Shown here: positions 8,970-18,925 of the stretch, piece by piece
Layout: the number at the start of each line of letters is the position of its first letter
Numbering within the stretch: position 1 is the stretch's first letter
Assembly: GCF_034314045.1 (NCBI RefSeq)
Contig: NZ_JAVIWL010000001.1
Location: 1,364,001-1,428,000, forward strand
Length of the DNA: 64,000 nt
Source of the DNA: Glaciimonas sp. CA11.2
Lineage (GTDB): Bacteria; Pseudomonadota; Gammaproteobacteria; Burkholderiales; Burkholderiaceae_D
Direction of reading: 5' to 3'
Position numbers and translations under genes: made by a program
Notes under the pieces: generated by a model
The model's input: the letters and a program-made list of their open reading frames with translations, nothing else
Told to the model about the DNA's origin: nothing
The model's database searches: none

Positions 8970-10259
8970 ATGTCCTATTTTTCGTATCAAAACGGTGCAC
9001 TGCACGCCGAAAACACCTCTCTGACCTCTATCGCGGAGCAATTTGGAACACCGACTTACGTTTATTCCAAAGCAGCTCTGACCGATCATTTCCTGGCTTA
9101 TGCCAACGCTTGTACCGCGGGCGGCCGCGAGGCTGCAGAATCATTGGTTTGTTATTCGGTCAAATCCAACTCTAATCTGGCCGTGCTGCAAGTACTGAGT
9201 CAACTCGGTTCCGGTTTTGACATCGTGTCGGGTGGCGAATTATTGCGGGTTCTGGCTGCTGGCGGTAATCCGCGCAAGGTAATTTTTTCCGGTGTTGGCA
9301 AAACACGTGATGAAATGCGTTTGGCGCTGACGCACGATATTTTATGCTTTAACGTGGAATCAATTCCAGAACTGCACCGACTTAACGAGGTCGCTGGCGA
9401 AATGGGCAAGACCGCTGCTATTTCGTTGCGGGTTAACCCCAATGTCGATGCCAAAACCCATCCCTATATTTCGACCGGCCTGAAAGATAACAAATTCGGT
9501 GTCGCCTACGAAGACGCGCTGTCCTGCTATCGTACAGCGGCTACTTTGCCACATATTGACATTACCGGTATCGACTGCCACATCGGCTCGCAATTGCTGG
9601 ACGACGCGCCATTGCTTGAAGCGCTGGAAAAGGTCATCCAATTAATAGATCAGTTAGCGAGTGAAAATATACACGTGCACCATCTCGATATCGGTGGCGG
9701 TATCGGGATCACTTACGATGATGAAAAACCTGTTGCGGTAAGCGCCTATCTCGGCCGTTTGTTCGCCAAAATTGACACATGGCGCCAGGAAAAATATCAA
9801 GGGATACCTTTGAAAGTGCTGTTTGAACCAGGCCGTTCGATTGTAGGAAATGCCGGTATCTTACTCACTGAAGTGCAATATTTGAAATATGGTGCGAGCA
9901 AAAATTTTGCGGTGGTTGATGCCGCAATGAATGACTTGATGCGTCCGGCATTGTATGAAGCATGGCATGGTGTTCAAACTGTTATAGAACTGAACCCTAA
10001 GGCCAGCAGCGCCACCTACGACGTCGTTGGGCCGATCTGTGAGTCGGGCGACTGGTTGGCTCGCGCACGCGTCCTGGCGGTCGAACAAGGCGATTTGCTA
10101 GCATTCCAGTCCGCTGGCGCTTATGGTATGACGATGGCGTCCAATTACAACACACGTGGACGTGCTGCTGAAGTGATGGTGGATGGTGACGAGGTCCATT
10201 TGATACGCAAGCGGGAAGCGCCGCAAGATTTGTTTGCGCTGGAATCCATGCTGCCATAA
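8970..10259 (+). CDS. lysA: Diaminopimelate decarboxylase
   Basis: PLP enzyme that decarboxylates meso-diaminopimelate to lysine, the last step of lysine synthesis. The 429-aa protein is full length. The PLP lysine is K65 in YSVKSNSN. HIGSQ, the glycine-rich IGGGIG loop, EPGRS and CESGDW are all present in the order expected for the alanine racemase-like barrel and C-terminal beta domain. It lies 27 bp behind lptM, and a strong terminator follows the stop. Confidence 0.96.
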   Translation: MSYFSYQNGALHAENTSLTSIAEQFGTPTYVYSKAALTDHFLAYANACTAGGREAAESLVCYSVKSNSNLAVLQVLSQLGSGFDIVSGGELLRVLAAGGNPRKVIFSGVGKTRDEMRLALTHDILCFNVESIPELHRLNEVAGEMGKTAAISLRVNPNVDAKTHPYISTGLKDNKFGVAYEDALSCYRTAATLPHIDITGIDCHIGSQLLDDAPLLEALEKVIQLIDQLASENIHVHHLDIGGGIGITYDDEKPVAVSAYLGRLFAKIDTWRQEKYQGIPLKVLFEPGRSIVGNAGILLTEVQYLKYGASKNFAVVDAAMNDLMRPALYEAWHGVQTVIELNPKASSATYDVVGPICESGDWLARARVLAVEQGDLLAFQSAGAYGMTMASNYNTRGRAAEVMVDGDEVHLIRKREAPQDLFALESMLP

Positions 10260-10285
10260 CAGTCAGCATACGAAAGTGATGGAGT

Positions 10286-10323
10286 AAAAAAGGGGCACGG
10301 TAAAAATACCCTGCCCCTTTTTA
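10286..10323. terminator. Bidirectional intrinsic terminator
   Basis: A-tract plus GGGGCA pairs with TGCCCC plus a T-tract (10287-10297 with 10312-10322), with a short inner stem and an A-rich loop. It sits between convergent lysA and msrQ and can serve both. Confidence 0.85.
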
Positions 10324-10382
10324 TTTCACACCATGCCAGATTGCAATGCCTTGACAGTAAATCAATTTTTATTGCTGTGTGC

Positions 10383-11048
10383 TCATTGCGGAGAGATTAT
10401 CTGGCGCTTTTGAATACCATCTGTCTGACGGTTGCTTGCACCGCGCTTTTGCTTGAAATACCAATAAACGCGCAACAGTAATAACACGCCAACGATTGTG
10501 CCAAATACGATTGGTTTTTCGAAGTTATGCTTTCCTGCGCGCATCCACCAAAAATGTAAAATTCCCAGCATGGCAATGCCGTACACGGTGCGATGCAACC
10601 ATTGCCAACGCTTGCCACCAAGCCGTTTAATCATGCCGTTAGTGCTCGTTAGCGCTAGGGGAATCAGTAGCACAAACGCGATAAATCCTACCGTAATAAA
10701 TGGCCGTTTGTAGACGTCTTTGAGCATTGCTGTAACGTCAAAAAAATGATCAAACCAAAGAAAAGTAGTGAAGTGCGAGGCAGCATAAAAGAACGCAAAC
10801 AAACCTAGCATGCGCCGCAATTTAATCAACCAGTTCCAACCGGTACAGCGTCTCAACGGCGTCACCGCTAAAGTAATACACAAAAAATACAAGGTCCAGT
10901 CGCCAGTACTGCGAGTAATAAATTCGATTGGATTGGCCCCGAGTTGATCCGTGAACGCGTACACAAATAATCGAATGAAAGGAAGCAAAGCCAGCACAAA
11001 TAGTGCGGCTTTCAGAACACGGAATTGCTTAGGATTTGGATTAATCAT
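10383..11048 (-). CDS. msrQ: Heme-binding membrane subunit MsrQ
   Basis: Integral-membrane b-type cytochrome (YedZ family) that passes electrons to the periplasmic methionine sulfoxide reductase MsrP. The 221-aa protein has about six hydrophobic helices. Conserved histidines lie in the ASHFTTFLW region and in the WLHRTVYG and GILHFWW regions, the expected heme ligands. It follows msrP on the same strand but, unusually, after a 270-bp gap. Confidence 0.93.
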   Translation of the reverse strand: MINPNPKQFRVLKAALFVLALLPFIRLFVYAFTDQLGANPIEFITRSTGDWTLYFLCITLAVTPLRRCTGWNWLIKLRRMLGLFAFFYAASHFTTFLWFDHFFDVTAMLKDVYKRPFITVGFIAFVLLIPLALTSTNGMIKRLGGKRWQWLHRTVYGIAMLGILHFWWMRAGKHNFEKPIVFGTIVGVLLLLRVYWYFKQKRGASNRQTDGIQKRQIISPQ

Positions 11049-11318
11049 TGTCTACTTTCGACATCAGAAAAACGTGTTGCGACATATTGTCTATACGTTT
11101 GTGCCAGACCGCTTAACGCCGCAATACCAGACTCAGTTCGTATTGTTTTATTCGACGCTGCAGGATTGTTGGAAAATTACTTCCACAAAGACTCTGCTCT
11201 AACTTCGTCAGAAAAAATGGCATCAATATCGGGTGCGACCCAAATTGTAGAGCCGACTTTTATGCATCTTTAAGACGCTCCGGGCTCATATATTTGGGTA
11301 CTTTAAACCGCTTAACGA
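11049..11318. other. Long spacer between msrP and msrQ
   Basis: These two genes usually adjoin or overlap. Here 270 bp separate them. I see no credible coding frame on the minus strand and no clear terminator. A short GACATATTGTC dyad lies near the msrQ end. The spacer may carry a separate msrQ promoter. Confidence 0.4.
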
Positions 11319-12299
11319 TTAGAAATATTTCTTCAAATCCATCCCTGTGTATAACGATGCGACGTCGTTATACCCATTGAACATCAAAGTGGGACGCTTT
11401 TTGGTGAAAAAACCGTCTTCGCCGATTCGGCGTTCGGTTGCCTGCGACCAGCGTGGATGATCGACGTTGGGATTTACGTTGGAATAGAACCCATATTCAT
11501 TCGCCGCAGTCAGATTCCAGGCAGTTCTTGGCTGCTCTTTCAGAAAGCGAATTTTGACAATCGACTTAGCTGACTTGAAACCATATTTCCACGGCAATAC
11601 CATCCGCACCGGCGCACCATTTTGGTTGGGCAATACTTCGCCGTACATACCGAAGGTCAGCAGCGCCAGCGGGTGCATCGCCTCGTCCATGCGCAGACCT
11701 TCAACATAAGGCCACTCAAGCACTGGACTACTCAGGCCAGGCATTTGCTTTTTGTCAGCCAAAGTTGTGAATTCAATATATTTTGCATTGCTGGTCGGCT
11801 CAACTTTTTTGATCAATGCCGAAAGCGAATAACCGATCCAAGGAATCACCATGGACCACCCTTCCACGCAGCGGAGCCGATAAATGCGCTCTTCCATCGG
11901 CGCCAGTTTCATCAGGCTGTCCAGATCAAGCGTCATCGGTTTTTTCACTTCTCCTTCGATTGAGACGCTCCAGGGCCTGGTCTTCAAGGTCCCAGCATTT
12001 TGCGCAGGGTCGGCCTTGTCAGTCCCGAACTCGTAATAATTGTTATACGTTGTGGCGTCTTTATAAGGAGTCGCCTTATCGGTGACTACGTAGGTAGCAT
12101 TGCGCTTCGCGGCAAGTTTTGGCAACGTAGAGTTTTGCGCAAAAGCCTCATGCGAGGCAAGTTCCAAGATCGATCCGGTGGCGATAGAACCCACGGCCAA
12201 TTGACGAATAAAACTGCGGCGCGAATCAAATATCGCACGCGGCGTAATGTCGGATGCGGCGGGAATTTCTATGATGTTTTGGCTGCGGCGAATCAGCAT
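11319..12299 (-). CDS. msrP: Protein-methionine-sulfoxide reductase catalytic subunit MsrP
   Basis: Periplasmic molybdopterin enzyme that repairs methionine sulfoxide in envelope proteins, fed by MsrQ. The ATG at 12299 (326 aa) is preceded by AGGAGA at 5 nt and gives a Tat signal with SRRSFIRQ followed by a hydrophobic run and an AFA cleavage site; the longer frame to 12386 is not supported. The molybdenum ligand is Cys144 in RLRCVEGW. The fold and length fit the sulfite oxidase-like MsrP family. Confidence 0.95.
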   Translation of the reverse strand: MLIRRSQNIIEIPAASDITPRAIFDSRRSFIRQLAVGSIATGSILELASHEAFAQNSTLPKLAAKRNATYVVTDKATPYKDATTYNNYYEFGTDKADPAQNAGTLKTRPWSVSIEGEVKKPMTLDLDSLMKLAPMEERIYRLRCVEGWSMVIPWIGYSLSALIKKVEPTSNAKYIEFTTLADKKQMPGLSSPVLEWPYVEGLRMDEAMHPLALLTFGMYGEVLPNQNGAPVRMVLPWKYGFKSAKSIVKIRFLKEQPRTAWNLTAANEYGFYSNVNPNVDHPRWSQATERRIGEDGFFTKKRPTLMFNGYNDVASLYTGMDLKKYF

Positions 12300-12779
12300 G
12301 CGAATCTCCTGTGAAAATCGGTGAGACAATTTGTCTATTGTGCTTGGCTGTTTAAATACGAATAGGGGTGTTGCTGATATGCTCATTGGTCGACGGGCGT
12401 CACCTATCCTTACAGACCCTCTCTAACTTATACGCAAAATGTTGAGTCGCAGATGCAACTTAATCTAAGTAAAGGACTTTTTTCAATGCAATAAAAGCAA
12501 TGGAGGTGCGTCATTAAACAGAAACCGCCATCACACTGCTACCTGAATTTTGCCATCGCTGTGCCAAAATCCCAATCGATCCGGCAGAAAGAGTTGCCGA
12601 CCAATTAAGGCAGCCGAAATAGGTCGAGCTCGACTAAGCTGAGACTACCAAATGACATCGCCAAGGCGTAACCGCAAGTTAGCATTGTCGAAGCCGACGC
12701 CACCAATTAGCCATCATATAGGGATAAGGCAATTAAGGCAGAACGCGGACGTTTTAATGCGCAAGCGCACTCACGGCGA
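12300..12779. other. 480-bp intergenic region, no gene seen
   Basis: Lies between the msrP start and the stop of the HAD phosphatase gene. It should hold the msrP promoter, but no clean -35/-10 pair was found. A 12-bp direct repeat, CAATTAAGGCAG, occurs at 12602-12613 and 12730-12741. Short open frames here have no start signal or family resemblance and I do not call them. Confidence 0.5.
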
Positions 12780-13490
12780 TTAGCCGAAATGATCGTATAA
12801 CTCATCCAACCGTTTGATAACGGTTGCTTGTGCCGGCATGCCAGGCTCGACGTCGCCGGTTTGTAACGCAAATACGCGCATGCCAGCTGCAACGGCCGCT
12901 TTTGCGCCGGGAACACTATCTTCGACTACGACGCAACGCGAGGGGTCGACGCCCATTTGCTCGGCTGCGTGTAAGAATAAACCTGGCTCGGGTTTCCACG
13001 TGCCCACTTCATAGGCGCTAAAAATGCGTCGCTCAAAATAGGGTAACAAACCAGTGACTCCCAGGCACAACTCAATTTTGTCACGCGGCCCATTGGAGGC
13101 CAGACAGAAAGGTATGCTGAGGGAGCGCACCAATTCCAGGGCGCCTTCAACCGGCTGTAGTCGCTCCCGAAATAGAACGGCGGTGCGTTGACGTAAGGTC
13201 AAAGCAAATGACTCTGGCAACGCCGCGCCACCTAATTGCTCCATGGCGAGAACCCAATCGGCCATTTTGCCGCCCTTGAATCGCTCCATGATTTCGGTCA
13301 CGGTCATGACTATCTGGAACTCGGCAGCATAATCTACCATTGCCTCAGCAGCCAGTAGCTCGCTATCAACCAAAGTACCGTCAGAATCGAAAATAACCAG
13401 ATCGACTTCGCCATCCGTTAAAGAGTTTTTAATCGCACTCTTCAACGAACCATCAAGCGGGCTTGCAATAATAGGCAATAGTGCGGACAT
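12780..13490 (-). CDS. HAD-superfamily sugar phosphatase (YieH-like)
   Basis: Cytoplasmic HAD-IA hydrolase of 236 aa. Motif I is FDSDGTLVDSE, with nucleophile and acid Asp residues in place; motif II is ASNGP; the motif III lysine is in GTWKPEPGLF; motif IV is VVVEDSVPGA. The spacing of ERFKGGK, SNGPRDK and WKPEPGLFLHAAEQM closely recalls E. coli YieH, a 6-phosphogluconate phosphatase; substrate is inference. Its start is 4 nt after the ccsA stop, so it is likely co-transcribed with resB-ccsA, although a role in cytochrome c maturation is not implied. It carries an extra N-terminal stretch of about 27 residues before motif I. Confidence 0.85.
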   Translation of the reverse strand: MSALLPIIASPLDGSLKSAIKNSLTDGEVDLVIFDSDGTLVDSELLAAEAMVDYAAEFQIVMTVTEIMERFKGGKMADWVLAMEQLGGAALPESFALTLRQRTAVLFRERLQPVEGALELVRSLSIPFCLASNGPRDKIELCLGVTGLLPYFERRIFSAYEVGTWKPEPGLFLHAAEQMGVDPSRCVVVEDSVPGAKAAVAAGMRVFALQTGDVEPGMPAQATVIKRLDELYDHFG

Positions 13491-13494
13491 CTTT

Positions 13495-14643
13495 TTACAA
13501 CTCGCCGTAAGAATGCAAACCAGACAGAAACATATTCACGCCGAGGAAAGCAAAGGTCGTCACCAAGAGGCCGATTAACGCCCACCAAGCGGCGACGCGA
13601 CCGCGAAGGCCCTTCATCAACCGCATGTGTAGCCAGGCGGCATAATTGAGCCAGACAATCAGCGCCCACGTTTCCTTTGGATCCCATGACCAATAACCGC
13701 CCCAGGCTTCCGCAGCCCAAAGCGCACCGAGAATGGTAGCAATAGTGAAGAATGTGAAGCCAACCGCAATCGCCTTGTACATCACGTCGTCCAGCACTTC
13801 CAACGGCGGCAGACGATCAACCAGATAGCCGCTTGATTTCAGCAAATAGGCCATCGCCACCATCGCGGACATTGAGAACGTGCCATAACCGATAAAGTTG
13901 GCCGGTACGTGAATTTTCATCCACCAGCTTTGTAGTGCAGGCACCAGTGGTTGAATTTCAGCGGCATCGCGCGCAACCGTGTACCAAAGCAAAAAGCCGA
14001 CAGCAGCAGAAATCACCAGCATGACAAACGGACCAAGTTGGCGCGTACCGTAGCGTTGCTCGTAATATAAATAAAATAATGCTGTAATCAGACTAAAAAG
14101 AATAAAAACTTCATACAGGTTAGAAATTGGTATATGACCGATATCCACACCAATCAGATAGGACTCATACCAGCGTACCAGCAAGCCGGTAAATCCCAAT
14201 ATCACCGCTGCCCAACATAATTTGGAACCGATCGACGAACCGAAATCTGACCGCGCAATTAAACCGATCCAATAGAAAAATGTGGATAGAAAGAATAAAG
14301 TGCCCATCCACAGAATTGCGGATTGACTGGAAAGAATATATTTGAGAAAAAATTTCTTATTTGCCATATCAAGCACGCCGCCATACATGGCAATCGCAGA
14401 CAGCGCCAATAAGGCTAGCAACGGCATTAACCAGCGGACCGATTTCCAGTTCCAGCCCACTAGCGCAAAGGTCGGAGCAGCCAGAAGCAACACGCCTTTT
14501 TCGTAATAGTCCATATGCGTGCCATACCGACCCAATGCGAAGAGTGAACCGGCCACCAGCGCAAAAGCGAACAACCAGTCTAGTATCGACAAACGCTTAA
14601 AAAAGCCATCCGGTGGTGAATAAGTTTGGGTCAGTTCCATCAT
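13495..14643 (-). CDS. ccsA: Cytochrome c biogenesis protein CcsA (heme handling, System II)
   Basis: Polytopic inner-membrane protein that with ResB/CcsB exports heme and ligates it to apocytochromes c. The 382-aa protein has about eight to nine hydrophobic helices and the heme-handling WWD motif WGGYWSWDPKETWAL near residues 310-325, flanked by conserved His residues (KIHVPANF, WLHMRL). Two adjacent ATG codons (14643, 14640) follow GGAGA; the second has better spacing. It lies downstream of resB, with a 112-bp gap. Confidence 0.95.
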   Translation of the reverse strand: MMELTQTYSPPDGFFKRLSILDWLFAFALVAGSLFALGRYGTHMDYYEKGVLLLAAPTFALVGWNWKSVRWLMPLLALLALSAIAMYGGVLDMANKKFFLKYILSSQSAILWMGTLFFLSTFFYWIGLIARSDFGSSIGSKLCWAAVILGFTGLLVRWYESYLIGVDIGHIPISNLYEVFILFSLITALFYLYYEQRYGTRQLGPFVMLVISAAVGFLLWYTVARDAAEIQPLVPALQSWWMKIHVPANFIGYGTFSMSAMVAMAYLLKSSGYLVDRLPPLEVLDDVMYKAIAVGFTFFTIATILGALWAAEAWGGYWSWDPKETWALIVWLNYAAWLHMRLMKGLRGRVAAWWALIGLLVTTFAFLGVNMFLSGLHSYGEL

Positions 14644-14755
14644 GATCTCCGAATCGTTCTTATCTTTGCGCAGGGCGCATGTATGTATTTAATTGCTGAA
14701 TCTGAGGACGCGTAATGACGATTGCATTTTAGTCATTACTGCGGGCGGATTCGGG

Positions 14756-16912
14756 TTAGCCTTGCGATTGCTTTAAATGTATTTTCATCACATCAACTTC
14801 TTTTTCAAAATCCAGCGTCTTTCGCTGCGTGCTCATGGCCATCAATATGTGCGACTGACCTTCGACCAGACTGTCGGGACGTATCCATACCCACAAGCGC
14901 CGCTCTCGTATGTATAACATCGAAAAGATACCTAGAACCAAGAATAAACAGCCCAAATAGACCACTTTCTTACCCGGCGAACGCGTCACCTGGAATACCG
15001 AGGCCTTGATTTCGTCGAAGCCAGTGAGTTGAAGATATACCGGAGCATTATAGAAGGTTGCGTCAGACAGTGCATTACTGCTCAATTGTAGGAAGCGCGT
15101 GTTTTTTTCATTCACAGGAATATCCTTCAAACCATCCTTTTCACGCGCCACCTGCCATAAATCCCACAGACTGCCGTTCAATATTTTCATGAAAATATCA
15201 GCTGCTTTTTCTTGCTCCTGCGCCGGAACCTGCTCCAAGAATTTCGATATCGCCATATATCCGGCCTGTTTGCCATCACCGGCAAACATCGACAATCCGC
15301 GCAATGCAGATTGCTCCAACTGGTCGCGCAAAGTTGGCATATCGGCTCGTGCTTGAGGAATAGCACGCTGTGCATAACGCTGCGCTGCCAGTTTCCGCAA
15401 CTCCGGGTTCATCAACGCCGAACGCAGGCGCATCCACTCTTCTACCGAGTCATTTTCATCAGCCGGAATGCGCAGATAACGGAATGGCTCATCCGGCACA
15501 TCGCGCACACCCGCCAGGAACACATAATCCTGATCGACTTTCACCGGTTGCATGTAATTGCTAAACTCGCGTGCCTGACCCGTTTTGTCACGCAACTTAT
15601 ACTGAACACTCGGCCCGACGTTTTTCAACTCTTTAACATTGGCGCTTTTAGCACCCGAACCCATATGCTTACCAATGTCGTCCGACAATGTCTGGTTAAA
15701 ACTCCTTTTGGTCTTGGTAACAGCACGTAAATCTTGACCGGATTGCGCCATATTCTCCACGTTAAACGGGCGAAAACCTGACCATTCAACCGTATACTCA
15801 TTATTAGGACCGGCAGTTAGTGGCGTCGTTCCATTGACAACACCGGCCAAAGGTGAGGTCTTGTTTTGATCGCCTAGCATCGGAAATGCGGTAAGCCGTA
15901 ATTTGCTGCCACCGTCCTCAAAGCTGGATTGGTAAATCGATATTCCTTTGTAAATCAGGGGCTGGTTAACCTTGACGGTTGATGTGACTGTTTCACCCGT
16001 GACGTTGTCGCGCAATACCACGTCACTGGCAAACAACTTAGGCATGCCGGTGCTGTAATAATCAATGACAAAACGTTTGAGTTGCAGCGTAAATGGCAAA
16101 TCCTGAATCAAGACCCCATTTTGTTGCGGAATAATGGCCGTGCTACTGGCAGAACCTTCAGGTATCAACGAGTTGCCCCGAAAGGTTGGATTTCCCAACC
16201 CTAAACGGTGCTCCGGACCAATATCGGCGATGACGCCCGTGCCGCTGAAAGGCGTTTTATTAAAAATTAACTTTTGGGCGCGAATTGGCAGATCAGAATC
16301 TAATAGTCCGCCGATACAAATGATCACAATGGCACTGTGTGCGAAGATGTAGCCCCACTTATTCGCTGCGCCCTGTTTTGCCGTTATTAATACTGCATCA
16401 TTCTTTTGAACAACTTTAGTCTTATATCCTTTGGCAGCGATCCGTGCCAATAACTGCTGCGTCAGCGTGGCCGGTATCACTGGAGCGGTCCACTCCGCTT
16501 TGTGATGGAAGTTGCGCAATGATTGCTCGCGGACATTTTCTTTCCAGCTACGCATGTCCTTTAGCATTTTCGGACCATTGCGGCTAATGCAGAGTGACGT
16601 AGACAGGACCAAAAATCCCATTATCAGCAAAAACCACCATGTCGAATACACAGCGTACAAACCTAGTTTTGCAAAAACATCAAACCAAAATGGCCCAAAC
16701 TGGTTAACGTAGTTCGGCATTGGCTCGTTTTGCTTTAGTACGGTGCCGATGATTGAGGCGATCGCAATTAACGTCAGCATGCTAATGGCAAAACGCATCG
16801 AGGACACTAATTCCACTGCCTCGGCGAGCCACCGGTGTTTGGTCTTCAACTCTATGCCGCCAGTGCGCGGTGCGTCGTCAAGGCCGGTCGTCGGTTTGTT
16901 ACTGATGCTCAT
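14756..16912 (-). CDS. resB: Cytochrome c biogenesis protein ResB (CcsB)
   Basis: Partner of CcsA in System II cytochrome c maturation. The ATG at 16912 (718 aa) gives the usual short cytoplasmic start before the first membrane helix; the longer frame to 17047 runs through a purine-rich, terminator-like leader and is rejected. Three N-terminal helices (about 35-175), a large periplasmic domain and a last helix near residue 660 (VVYLGCLFLVLGIFSMLY) give the ResB layout. It is upstream of ccsA, with a cytochrome c4 gene, a likely client of the pathway, just upstream. Confidence 0.94.
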   Translation of the reverse strand: MSISNKPTTGLDDAPRTGGIELKTKHRWLAEAVELVSSMRFAISMLTLIAIASIIGTVLKQNEPMPNYVNQFGPFWFDVFAKLGLYAVYSTWWFLLIMGFLVLSTSLCISRNGPKMLKDMRSWKENVREQSLRNFHHKAEWTAPVIPATLTQQLLARIAAKGYKTKVVQKNDAVLITAKQGAANKWGYIFAHSAIVIICIGGLLDSDLPIRAQKLIFNKTPFSGTGVIADIGPEHRLGLGNPTFRGNSLIPEGSASSTAIIPQQNGVLIQDLPFTLQLKRFVIDYYSTGMPKLFASDVVLRDNVTGETVTSTVKVNQPLIYKGISIYQSSFEDGGSKLRLTAFPMLGDQNKTSPLAGVVNGTTPLTAGPNNEYTVEWSGFRPFNVENMAQSGQDLRAVTKTKRSFNQTLSDDIGKHMGSGAKSANVKELKNVGPSVQYKLRDKTGQAREFSNYMQPVKVDQDYVFLAGVRDVPDEPFRYLRIPADENDSVEEWMRLRSALMNPELRKLAAQRYAQRAIPQARADMPTLRDQLEQSALRGLSMFAGDGKQAGYMAISKFLEQVPAQEQEKAADIFMKILNGSLWDLWQVAREKDGLKDIPVNEKNTRFLQLSSNALSDATFYNAPVYLQLTGFDEIKASVFQVTRSPGKKVVYLGCLFLVLGIFSMLYIRERRLWVWIRPDSLVEGQSHILMAMSTQRKTLDFEKEVDVMKIHLKQSQG

Positions 16913-16935
16913 AAGTAATTGCTCTTTTGAAAAGA

Positions 16936-16965
16936 AAAAGGGACGACCTTCGCCGCCCCCCTTTA
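16936..16965 (-). terminator. Probable terminator after cytochrome c4
   Basis: Read on the minus strand, an AAAGGGGGGCG arm pairs with CGTCCCTTT, followed by a run of T and CTTTT. It lies between the cytochrome c4 stop and the resB start. The pairing has a bulge, so strength is uncertain. Confidence 0.5.
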
Positions 16966-17114
16966 TTTGACTTCTTTCAGAACCGTCGCGACCACCTTCA
17001 AGGTTGTGCCGAAAACCGCAACTGTACGCAGCTACGGCGAGCATCACGGGCGCAATCTTGATGGTGCGTATGAGGTTTCAAAAAAAAGTCTATTCGCGAA
17101 TTTAGTATTTGTTG

Positions 17115-17777
17115 CTACTTCAAGCCAGCAATGTAGTCTGCTACAGCTTTCATTTCGTCGTCGGACATGCGTTTGGCAATGGTCATCATTTGTGGACTAT
17201 TCTTACGCACGCCGCTACGGAAATTGGTTAGCTCGGCGACAGTGTAATCCTGATGTTGTCCGCCAATACGCGGAAATTGATTTGGAATGCCAGAACCGCC
17301 AGGACCATGGCAAGCTGCGCAAGCCGGAATATTCTTTTCTGCTATGCCTGCGCGGAAGATTTTTTTGCCCATATCGAGCGTATCTTTGTTTTTGGCCGCA
17401 CCTGGCTTGGCTTTTTGCGCATCCAGATAACCAGCGATATTTCTCATTTCATCGTCAGTCAATGCTTTGGCAAACATCGTCATGATCGGATTATTGCGAT
17501 CAGGGCCCTGGAAATCTTTTAGCTGCTTATAAACATATGCAGCGTGCTGACCACCCAATTTCGGATTTTGGCTAATTGTGGAAGCACCGGCAGCACCATG
17601 ACAAGAAATACAGGCGGCAATATTCCGGGTTGGATCGCCATTAGTATATAAGGCTTCACCCTTCGCAAGATCGACTTTTGGAGCCACTGCCGGTGCATCT
17701 GCTGCATAGGCAAAGGACGACAAAGCCAGCATGGAAATAAATACTGACTTTAAAACGGATAGAAACGCACGGTTCAT
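17115..17777 (-). CDS. Diheme cytochrome c4
   Basis: Periplasmic electron carrier that typically feeds terminal oxidases. The 220-aa protein has a signal peptide (cleavage near SFAYA, residue 25) and two tandem class I heme domains, CISCH at 56-60 and CAACH at 153-157. Methionine ligand candidates lie in the NNPIMTMFAKAL and SPQMMTIAKRM segments of each half. The internal duplication and length fit cytochrome c4. It is divergent from engB and upstream of the resB-ccsA maturation genes. Confidence 0.94.
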   Translation of the reverse strand: MNRAFLSVLKSVFISMLALSSFAYAADAPAVAPKVDLAKGEALYTNGDPTRNIAACISCHGAAGASTISQNPKLGGQHAAYVYKQLKDFQGPDRNNPIMTMFAKALTDDEMRNIAGYLDAQKAKPGAAKNKDTLDMGKKIFRAGIAEKNIPACAACHGPGGSGIPNQFPRIGGQHQDYTVAELTNFRSGVRKNSPQMMTIAKRMSDDEMKAVADYIAGLK

Positions 17778-18038
17778 TCAAACACCCTGAGACTTTATAA
17801 TTAAACTTGACAATAAATTCTGCCCAGACGGCGAGTAATTATTGCTGCTATCGCTTATGGCGGCTGTCACTGCTATCAATGTTACGCATGGTCTGTTGGC
17901 GGTTTAACAAACTCCAACTATATCTCCTCTGCGTTAGCGGCATGCTATTGACATACGCAATGCAGCATTACACAACCCCTTATTGTACAATAGCTTTCCG
18001 GCATTTTCGCCGCCTCTACCGCATTTTCTGCTCATTCC

Positions 18039-18764
18039 ATGTCTCTACTCTGGCAAGCCCGTTTTTTTACTACGGTAAATCACCTCCGTGATTTACCCAA
18101 CACCCAAATCCCTGAGATTGCCTTCGCGGGTCGTTCAAACGCAGGCAAATCAACCGCCATCAACCTTCTGTGCAATCAGAAGAAGCTTGCGTTTGCCTCT
18201 AAAACGCCCGGGCGCACCCAGCATATCAACTATTTTTCAATCGGTGGCGCGCAAGTCGGTCAGCATCGCAAAGATGAAACTAAGGTCGATGAAATTCGCG
18301 CAATGTTGGTCGATTTACCCGGTTATGGCTATGCGCAAGTTTCAGGATCCGCTAAATTGCACTGGCAGGAGCTACTCGGCGATTATGTTCGCCGTCGTTC
18401 ACAATTAGCTGCATTAGTACTTATTGTAGATTCCCGTCGGCCATTTACTGACCTGGATGTGCAAATGGTCGAGTGGTTTGCCCCAACCGGCAAGCCAATT
18501 CATTGCATATTAAGCAAGGTTGACAAGCTCAATCGAAACGATGCAACCAATGCTTTACGCCAGGCACATACTTTTTTAGGTAGTTACGTTGACGAAAATA
18601 ATCAACCACTGCCATTTACGGCACAGTTGTTTTCAGCGTTGAAACGCACTGGTTTAGATGAAGCCAATCAGCGCATTCTTGAGTTAGCGGGTTTAGTTAA
18701 CGTCACGAAAGAAGAACCTGACGCCGACGCTGGCGTTGATACCCAGAAAGCAGATAACAAATAA
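18039..18764 (+). CDS. engB: Ribosome biogenesis GTPase EngB (YihA/YsxC)
   Basis: Essential GTPase involved in late assembly of the large ribosomal subunit. The 241-aa product shows G1 GRSNAGKST at 31-39, the G2 region KTPGRTQ, G3 DLPGYGYA and G4-like SKVDKLNR. An acidic C-terminal tail of about 20 residues extends past the core. The neighbour is a divergent cytochrome c4 gene, a frequent pairing in proteobacteria. No strong Shine-Dalgarno sequence is visible before the ATG. Confidence 0.96.
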   Translation: MSLLWQARFFTTVNHLRDLPNTQIPEIAFAGRSNAGKSTAINLLCNQKKLAFASKTPGRTQHINYFSIGGAQVGQHRKDETKVDEIRAMLVDLPGYGYAQVSGSAKLHWQELLGDYVRRRSQLAALVLIVDSRRPFTDLDVQMVEWFAPTGKPIHCILSKVDKLNRNDATNALRQAHTFLGSYVDENNQPLPFTAQLFSALKRTGLDEANQRILELAGLVNVTKEEPDADAGVDTQKADNK

Positions 18765-18888
18765 TCTGGTTCGTGCGGCTGCTGATAAAAGAAATTTTAG
18801 TGAAACCTGTAGGAACCGACAGGGAAACTAAAGCACATTATTAAATCCGTGGATGCCATGATGTTTACATCGCAAACCTCTCGGGAAT

Positions 18889-18925
18889 AAAAAAGCCCTG
18901 AAGAAAGGGGAAGATCTTCAGGGCT
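18889..18925 (-). terminator. Strong intrinsic terminator on the minus strand
   Basis: AGCCCTGAAGA (18894-18904) pairs perfectly with 18915-18925 around a 10-nt loop. On the minus strand six T follow directly; on the plus strand none do. Both flanking genes are on the plus strand. Confidence 0.8.
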
